Shown here one piece after another: positions 44,201 through 48,318 of a stretch of 48,318 nt of DNA. The translations under genes and the position numbers were made by a program. The notes below the pieces were generated by a model. That model saw nothing but the letters and a program-made list of their open reading frames with translations. It did not search any database and was not told the origin of the DNA. The DNA is from JBGRQA01 sp041725895. Its GTDB lineage: Bacteria > Bacteroidota > Bacteroidia > Bacteroidales > Marinifilaceae. Position 1 is the first letter of the stretch. Every line of letters starts with the position of its first letter. The stretch covers positions 1-48,318 of the forward strand of contig JBGRQA010000039.1 in NCBI GenBank assembly GCA_041725895.1, read 5' to 3'.

Positions 44201-45243
44201 GCTACTACCGTGCTACCAATGCCATTAATTCGGAGGAAACCGGAAGTGGTGTAGGCTTGCTACTGGTAAAACAGCTGGTTAACGCCCACTCGGGCTCCAT
44301 TTCGTTTACCAGCAAAACCGGAGAGGGTACTACATTCACCCTGAAATTGAAGATGGGTAGTAACCACTTTAAACCGGCTGATTTTATTGAAGAGCAGCCC
44401 AAAGAGAAGTATATACCAGTATTCAAGACCACAGTAAAACCGGTAAAGGAAACAGATGAAAGGGATGCAGAAAAGGAAAGAGTGAATGAAAACCTGCCCA
44501 AGCTGTTGATTGTGGAAGACAGCAGGGAGCTGATCACTTTTCTTGCCAATGAACTCAAGCCAAGCTACCAAATCATGCAGGCCTCCAACGGAAAGGAAGC
44601 ACTGGAACTGATCAAGGAAACTGAACCGGATATCATCGTTTCAGACATTATGATGCCCGAAATGGACGGCAGAGTATTTACTGCTCACCTGAAGAAGAAC
44701 ATTGAGACCTGTCACATCCCCATCATTCTGGTAACTGCTCTTACCTCATCCGATTACAAGATTGAAGGCTACGAGTTAGGTGCTGATGGTTACATCGAAA
44801 AACCCTTCGATTTACGCATCCTAAAATCGAAAATCTCCAACCTCCTGAACTCTCACAAGGTTCTCAAAGAGAAGTTCCTGAAGCAGGAGGATACCAGTGA
44901 GCAAATCAACTACAAAAACGAGTTGGACCAGGAATTCATCCAAAAATGCATGGATATCGTAAATGAAAACATGGACAACCCGAATTTCTCTGTGGAAGAA
45001 TTCAGTAAGAAGCTCTTCATGAGTCGTCCTGTGCTTTATAGAAAATTAAAAGCTTTGACAGATCAATCTCCACAGGATTTCGTAAAGATCATCCGCCTAA
45101 AAAAATCAGTGGAACTAATTAAACAGAGCAAATACAGTATCAGCGAGATTGCCTACCAGACTGGTTTCTCCGATCCTAAATATTTTAGCACCTCGTTTAA
45201 GAAGTTCTATGGGGTAAGTCCCAGCAAATACGGGCAAAAGTAA
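41254..45243 (+). CDS. Hybrid two-component system sensor/regulator (HTCS)
   Basis: This single 1329-aa protein senses a periplasmic oligosaccharide and switches on the PUL. Domains in order: signal peptide (about 1-22); two-component regulator propeller repeats (about 25-690) with recurring W.GT..G and FDP motifs; a Y_Y_Y Ig-like domain (about 695-775); membrane helix (about 781-800); histidine kinase dimerisation domain with phospho-acceptor His822 in VAHDLKTPL; ATPase domain (NAIKY near 939, GSGVGLLL near 997); receiver domain (about 1083-1200) with phospho-acceptor Asp1131 in IVSDIMMPEMDG; and an AraC-type DNA-binding domain (about 1228-1327) with ISEIAYQTGFSDPKYFSTSFKKFYG. All signalling residues are intact. 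It is divergent from susC, the standard arrangement, so the likely target is the susC promoter. It is convergent with the GH3 gene. Confidence 0.97.
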   Translation: MLKKYFILSYLLLSLCSSLWGIELRHLTIHKGLSNNIVYSIAKDEKSLLWFGTRNGVNRYDGKHFKHYDLLTDDQLRSETNVAKYLHIDQKGQLWVGTLNGLFLYNKEKDRFEQINGKNRKELSSLRINVIKEDKNGKLLIGADNTAYIYNYQEDSLIKIKEINTPVLTLIPFNEDFFLAGTSNGIFKINTQNYRVGPFLDLKNIREQLINSYCNYLYKDPLGRIWICTVDQGVFLWNPKTEQFIECKSLNKAISKGIWIKKIIPLEENGFLVGVDGKGVYIMDESLQIVKNLNHQEDIPQSLSNNGVYDLLKDEERRIWVATYGGGINVYDPNFLPFEPIQHLLNNPNSLGNNTGRAVLEDDKGNVWFGTKKGVSIFDPGTKKWKHLYNNSNSKKLLGSNTILTLEQVNDNEIWMGSYGGGIDRVDLKTGNVSSVFRNKELEKNEGTIYVYKILKDRNQDVWIGSIRGKLLKYTPSTQKITSYPIYSVQTIYEGKNDYLYLGCREGFYLLNKKTGVYKLFLPQKGDLTSISSNSCFCFYEDAEGKVYIGTEGGGLNIFNPKTELFTHFTQKKGLPSNTVYGILPDANGKLWLSTTNGLSLFDPQTNKFDNYDLSDGLTIKEFNYGASCTTRDGKLIFGGESGFVTFDPLQIQKITLAPKLFFTDFKISNKSYPIGDPLTPLKKQIDLTDHIELNYHQNSFSLDFVGINYTNPVKNRYSWKLEGFEEEWTPATSVSSATYTNIHPGAYTFRVRTSNLRDIWNGDERTITIKVQPPFWQSYWAYGIYLILFIGIANFILKFIRIRMQEKNSNEKIQFFINVAHDLKTPLTLIKSPLTSLSTRESLSEQDSDLISMALKNVDKLHTHFTQLLDFQKAEMKKMQMQVDKHNIVEHLSEVSTSFKPLLEKKRLQFQLLSNREIIELWYDRLKFDKIFYNLISNAIKYTPEEGKITIHIDSLRNQCFIKVQDSGIGIPEDQQGNIFKRYYRATNAINSEETGSGVGLLLVKQLVNAHSGSISFTSKTGEGTTFTLKLKMGSNHFKPADFIEEQPKEKYIPVFKTTVKPVKETDERDAEKERVNENLPKLLIVEDSRELITFLANELKPSYQIMQASNGKEALELIKETEPDIIVSDIMMPEMDGRVFTAHLKKNIETCHIPIILVTALTSSDYKIEGYELGADGYIEKPFDLRILKSKISNLLNSHKVLKEKFLKQEDTSEQINYKNELDQEFIQKCMDIVNENMDNPNFSVEEFSKKLFMSRPVLYRKLKALTDQSPQDFVKIIRLKKSVELIKQSKYSISEIAYQTGFSDPKYFSTSFKKFYGVSPSKYGQK

Positions 45244-45547
45244 AGCCCGAAACCGAATACTTAAAGGAAATTATTGATTCGTGATCACGAATTAAAAGCT
45301 ATTGGCTATTAGCAAAAAAAGGGCGGTCTCCATTTCGGTGACCACCCTTTTTGCAGTTCCAATATTGATATTCCTATTGGATTGCTAGCCTGCATTTAAT
45401 ACGTTAGTAACGGATTTTCACCTACTGTCATAGGGCAAAACTACAACATCGCTTTTAATTAATTTGTGCTGCGCCGCACTCAATCTTAATCATTTCCCAA
45501 GATTCCATCCGTGGCTATTTATATTTAAGCCTTTCAGATTTATTAAT
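45244..45547. other. Intergenic region between convergent HTCS and GH3 genes
   Basis: About 300 bases hold the shared terminator at 45316-45352 and nothing else that I recognise. Confidence 0.6.
45316..45352. terminator. Bidirectional rho-independent terminator
   Basis: The stem AAAAAGGG/CCCTTTTT continues, after a mismatch, as GGTC/GACC and CC/GG around a short loop. It ends in five T on the plus strand and seven T on the minus strand. It lies between convergent genes, so it can stop both the HTCS and the GH3 transcripts. Confidence 0.85.
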
Positions 45548-47878
45548 CTATTCCATCACCTTTAAGCGAACCATTTGTAAATCCTCATCACGGGATGAGC
45601 CTCCTACCATAATCTTGAAGGTACCCGGCTCAACCACCTTTTGCATTTGGATGTTGTAGAATTCAAGCATTTTAGGAGTAATAACAAACTCCACTGTCTG
45701 CGACTCACCCGGATCAAGATTTAGCTTTTTAAATGCCTTCAGTTCCTTTACTGGACGAGTAACAGAACTGTACTCATCACGTACATAGAGCTGAATGATC
45801 TCATCACCGGCAACTTTGCCTGTATTGCTCACCATCACTTTTACTTTCACCGATTCTTCCTTGTGTATACAAACCTTTTCAATTGTTAAATTACTGTACT
45901 CAAAATCAGTATAACTCAAACCGTAGCCAAAATCAAACAAAGCACTGCTTTTGTCATTTTTGTACTTGTGAAAGTACTGCGAAGGTTTGTGATTGTATAT
46001 GGTCTGGATCTGCCCCACATTACGTGGAATGGAAATCGGTAGCTTTCCACTTGGATTCACCTTTCCGTAAATGATCTCTGCAATAGCTTGCCCTCCAAAA
46101 GAACCTGGCTCCCATGCTTCCAACAGAGCAGGTACATTGTCTGCAATCCATTCCGTTCCCAATGGACGTCCGTTCACCAGCACCACAACCAATGGTTTAC
46201 CACTCTTGTACAAGGCTTTAACCAACTCCTGTTGCTTGCCCGGCAATTGGATGTTGGAACGGTCGGTATTCTCTCCACAAGTTTTCTCATCCCAGTTGTA
46301 TCGCATGGAATTCTCTCCCACTACTACTACTGTCAGATCATGGGATTTAGCCAAACGGGCTGCCTTAGCAATCTTCTCATCCTCCATTTTTAGAAGAACC
46401 TCTCCACAGTCATAGAAGTTTACCTGACAATTTGCAGGTGCCTCCTTCTTCAAGCCTTCGTAGATTGTTGTTACCTTCTCCTCTGGCTGTAGGGCTGACC
46501 AATCCCCCATTATGGTTTGATTATTGGCATTAGGGCCTGTTACCAGAATCTTTCGATATTTCTTGTTTTTTAACGGCAATGTCCCCTCGTTCTTAAGCAA
46601 TACAACCGATTTGCGGGCCATGTCCAGTGCTGTGGACTGATGGCCTTTTGCAAAGATCGTCTCCTTTCCTTTTTTTATATCAACAAATGGATTCTCAAAT
46701 AGGCCCAAACGGAACTTGGCTTCCAAAATCTTACGAACCGATTGGTTGATTCGCTCCTCCGATAATCGTTCTTCCTCTACCAACTCCTTCACTGGTCCAT
46801 GAAAACGTGGTCCGTGCATGTGCATATCCATTCCCGCATCAACGGAAAGGAAACAGGCCTCCTTTTCGTTTTCGGCCACAAAATGCTGATCAACCAGACG
46901 CTCGATGTCCATCCAGTCGCTCACATAGAAACCATCAAATCCCATTTCATTCCGTAGGATATCAGTCATTATGTACTTGTTAGAATGACAGGGAACCCCG
47001 TTCAATTCGTTGTGAGCCGCCATCATGGAGAAAACACCCGCATCAATAGCTGCCTGGTACGAAGGGAGGTAAACTTCCCGTAAAGTTCGTTCGGAAACAT
47101 CCATGGGAGCTGCATTCAGCCCGTTCACCGGTTCGCTGCCCGCAATCAGGTGCTTGGCACAGGCAATGGCTTTATCTTCCCCGGTAAAATCCTCTCCCTG
47201 GAAACCTTTAATCATGGCAACTCCCATCTCCGACACCAAGTGGGGATCCTCTCCAAAGGTCTCACCAACTCTTCCCCATCGGGCATCCCTGGCAATGTCC
47301 ACATTGGGCGTAAAGGCCCATTGAGCACCCATGGCACGCATTTCCAATGCAGTTTCTCTGGCACTTCGTTCGATCAATGCAGGTTCCCAGGTACTGGCCA
47401 TTCCAATAGGTGTTGGATATACCGTTGCACCCACATTTAAACCGTTGCCATGGATGGCATCAATCCCAATCAACAAAGGAATCTTCAACCGGCTCTCCAT
47501 GGCTAATTTTTGCAAATGATTGGCCTCTTCTGGATTTTTCACATGCAGAAAAGACCCTACAAGTCCTTTACGGGTCATCTCCTCCAATTGGCTACAAGAT
47601 AATCCCGGATAGTATCCCATATCATCACTATTCGTCAAGTCTTTCTCTGTCATGACTTTTTCTGCTTCCCGGATATGCTCGGGACCAACATACTGACACA
47701 TCTGGGCAACTTTCTCCTCCAGGGTCATGCGTCCCAACAGATCTTCCACACGCTGTTCTACAGGGAGCTTCGCATTCAAATATTTGGGTTCTACAATCTC
47801 CCTTGGATTACACCCAAAGGTCAACCCCAAACCACACAGCACAACAAGTGCCTGAAATTTTCTCATGATAGTGTTCAT
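45548..47878 (-). CDS. GH3 beta-glucosidase lipoprotein
   Basis: This periplasmic or outer-membrane-attached exo-beta-glucosidase of 776 aa should release glucose from the non-reducing ends of oligosaccharides. The signal is MNTIMRKFQALVVLCGLGLTFGC, lipidated Cys23. The N-terminal TIM barrel (about 38-390) has WAFTPNVDIARDARWGRVGETFGEDP, KHLIAGSEP, and the nucleophile Asp321 in GFYVSDW. The second alpha/beta domain follows (VVLLKNEGTLPLK, VTGPNANNQ, VVVVGENS). The C-terminal Fn3-like domain (VKVKVMVSNTGKVAGDEIIQLYV, TRPVKELKAFKK) completes the usual three-domain beta-glucosidase of this length. It stands apart from the main series, beyond the HTCS, with its own transcript ending at the shared terminator. 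A -7-like box TAGTTTTG lies 23 bases upstream of the ATG, without a good -33 box. Confidence 0.95.
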   Translation of the reverse strand: MNTIMRKFQALVVLCGLGLTFGCNPREIVEPKYLNAKLPVEQRVEDLLGRMTLEEKVAQMCQYVGPEHIREAEKVMTEKDLTNSDDMGYYPGLSCSQLEEMTRKGLVGSFLHVKNPEEANHLQKLAMESRLKIPLLIGIDAIHGNGLNVGATVYPTPIGMASTWEPALIERSARETALEMRAMGAQWAFTPNVDIARDARWGRVGETFGEDPHLVSEMGVAMIKGFQGEDFTGEDKAIACAKHLIAGSEPVNGLNAAPMDVSERTLREVYLPSYQAAIDAGVFSMMAAHNELNGVPCHSNKYIMTDILRNEMGFDGFYVSDWMDIERLVDQHFVAENEKEACFLSVDAGMDMHMHGPRFHGPVKELVEEERLSEERINQSVRKILEAKFRLGLFENPFVDIKKGKETIFAKGHQSTALDMARKSVVLLKNEGTLPLKNKKYRKILVTGPNANNQTIMGDWSALQPEEKVTTIYEGLKKEAPANCQVNFYDCGEVLLKMEDEKIAKAARLAKSHDLTVVVVGENSMRYNWDEKTCGENTDRSNIQLPGKQQELVKALYKSGKPLVVVLVNGRPLGTEWIADNVPALLEAWEPGSFGGQAIAEIIYGKVNPSGKLPISIPRNVGQIQTIYNHKPSQYFHKYKNDKSSALFDFGYGLSYTDFEYSNLTIEKVCIHKEESVKVKVMVSNTGKVAGDEIIQLYVRDEYSSVTRPVKELKAFKKLNLDPGESQTVEFVITPKMLEFYNIQMQKVVEPGTFKIMVGGSSRDEDLQMVRLKVME

Positions 47879-48270
47879 TGTTTGTCCGATTTATTGGACT
47901 CAAAACTATGGAAAGACAATAAGAATGAAGTAGGCAAGCAGTTCAAACAGGTTAGATAATAGTTCTAATCGTAACTTACTAAAGTTTTCTTTCACAAGCA
48001 CCAATCACTTCATAAACCATTAATTCCGCTATATTTTGCAAAAAAAACCACTATTGTATTCCCATCATCTGCAAAGCTTCTCCTTAAAAAACCTCTTCCC
48101 CAATAGCATATTTTATCCTAATAATTTTTCGGAAACTTAACGAGCTATTTATCAATAGCAACAAAATGGAATAGCATTTCGACAAGTAAGAAATAAGTAA
48201 AAAATCATTTTCAAAATTTGCATTTAACCTCGGGAAAGCCTTATATTTGCAGCGTCTTTAAGAGATCAAC
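47879..48270. other. Intergenic region between GH3 and tRNA-Arg genes
   Basis: About 390 AT-rich bases between divergent genes. It holds the tRNA promoter at 48217-48249 and a possible weak GH3 promoter near 47901. I found no gene. It marks the right border of the PUL. Confidence 0.6.
48217..48249 (+). promoter_or_regulatory. Bacteroidota housekeeping promoter of tRNA-Arg
   Basis: A TTTG at 48217-48220, a 21-base spacer and TATATTTG at 48242-48249 match the -33/-7 consensus of the Bacteroidota primary sigma factor exactly. Transcription would start about 10-15 bases before the mature tRNA end. Confidence 0.8.
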
Positions 48271-48318
48271 GGACGCGTAGCATAACTGGATAGTGCACCT
48301 CGTTACGGCCGAGGAGGT
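48271..48318 (+). tRNA. tRNA-Arg (ACG), 3' part outside window
   Basis: The first 48 bases of a tRNA are visible: acceptor strand GGACGCG, D-arm stem GCAT/GTGC around AACTGGATA, and anticodon stem CCTCG/CGAGG around the loop TTACGGC. The anticodon is ACG, read as ICG after deamination, for Arg CGN codons. The window ends in the variable region. tRNA genes are common integration borders, which is of interest here because the PUL stops beside it. Confidence 0.93.

Overview
The window is from a Bacteroidota chromosome. The evidence is a SusC/SusD pair, lipoproteins with acidic residues after the lipidated cysteine, a hybrid two-component system (HTCS), a type IX secretion sorting domain, and a TTTG-N21-TATATTTG promoter before a tRNA gene. 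The mass of sulfatases and an oxygen-independent sulfatase-maturating enzyme suggest a marine, probably facultatively anaerobic member, perhaps Marinilabiliales. The genus is not determined.

Almost the whole window is one large polysaccharide utilization locus (PUL). Apart from the HTCS and the terminal tRNA, every gene lies on the minus strand. In transcription order from about 40.6 kb down to 0.7 kb the locus encodes: SusC, SusD, a surface glycan-binding lipoprotein, six sulfatases, a GH9 glucanase, a GH5 with a carbohydrate-binding module and a T9SS tail, three more sulfatases, a GH94 cellobiose phosphorylase, a GPH/MFS sugar symporter, a CE4-SGNH double esterase/deacetylase, a second GH94, a GH5_2-type cellulase, a tenth sulfatase, and a GH5-like lipoprotein. 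A partial anSME gene follows at the left edge. The HTCS is divergent from susC, and a GH3 beta-glucosidase lipoprotein is convergent with the HTCS. A tRNA-Arg(ACG) gene runs off the right edge.

Proposed working model (inference): surface lipoproteins and the T9SS-exported GH5 bind and cut a beta-1,4-glucan-like chain, and SusCD imports oligosaccharides. Ten sulfatases and the CE4-SGNH enzyme strip sulfate and acetyl groups, with anSME activating the sulfatases. GH9, GH5_2 and GH3 shorten the chain in the periplasm, the GPH symporter imports small sugars, and two cytoplasmic GH94 enzymes phosphorolyse them. The HTCS senses a periplasmic oligosaccharide and drives the locus. There are no polysaccharide lyases, alpha-glycosidases, fucosidases, xylosidases or galactosidases. 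The set therefore points to a sulfated, possibly acetylated, beta-1,4-linked glucan or aminoglucan, which is not one of the well-known algal sulfated polysaccharides.

Non-coding features include ten complete 41-bp tandem repeats at 15.67-16.08 kb, a short 23-bp repeat at 20.1 kb, a long palindromic element at 3.8 kb, several strong intergenic hairpins without U-tracts, and a few terminators and promoters.
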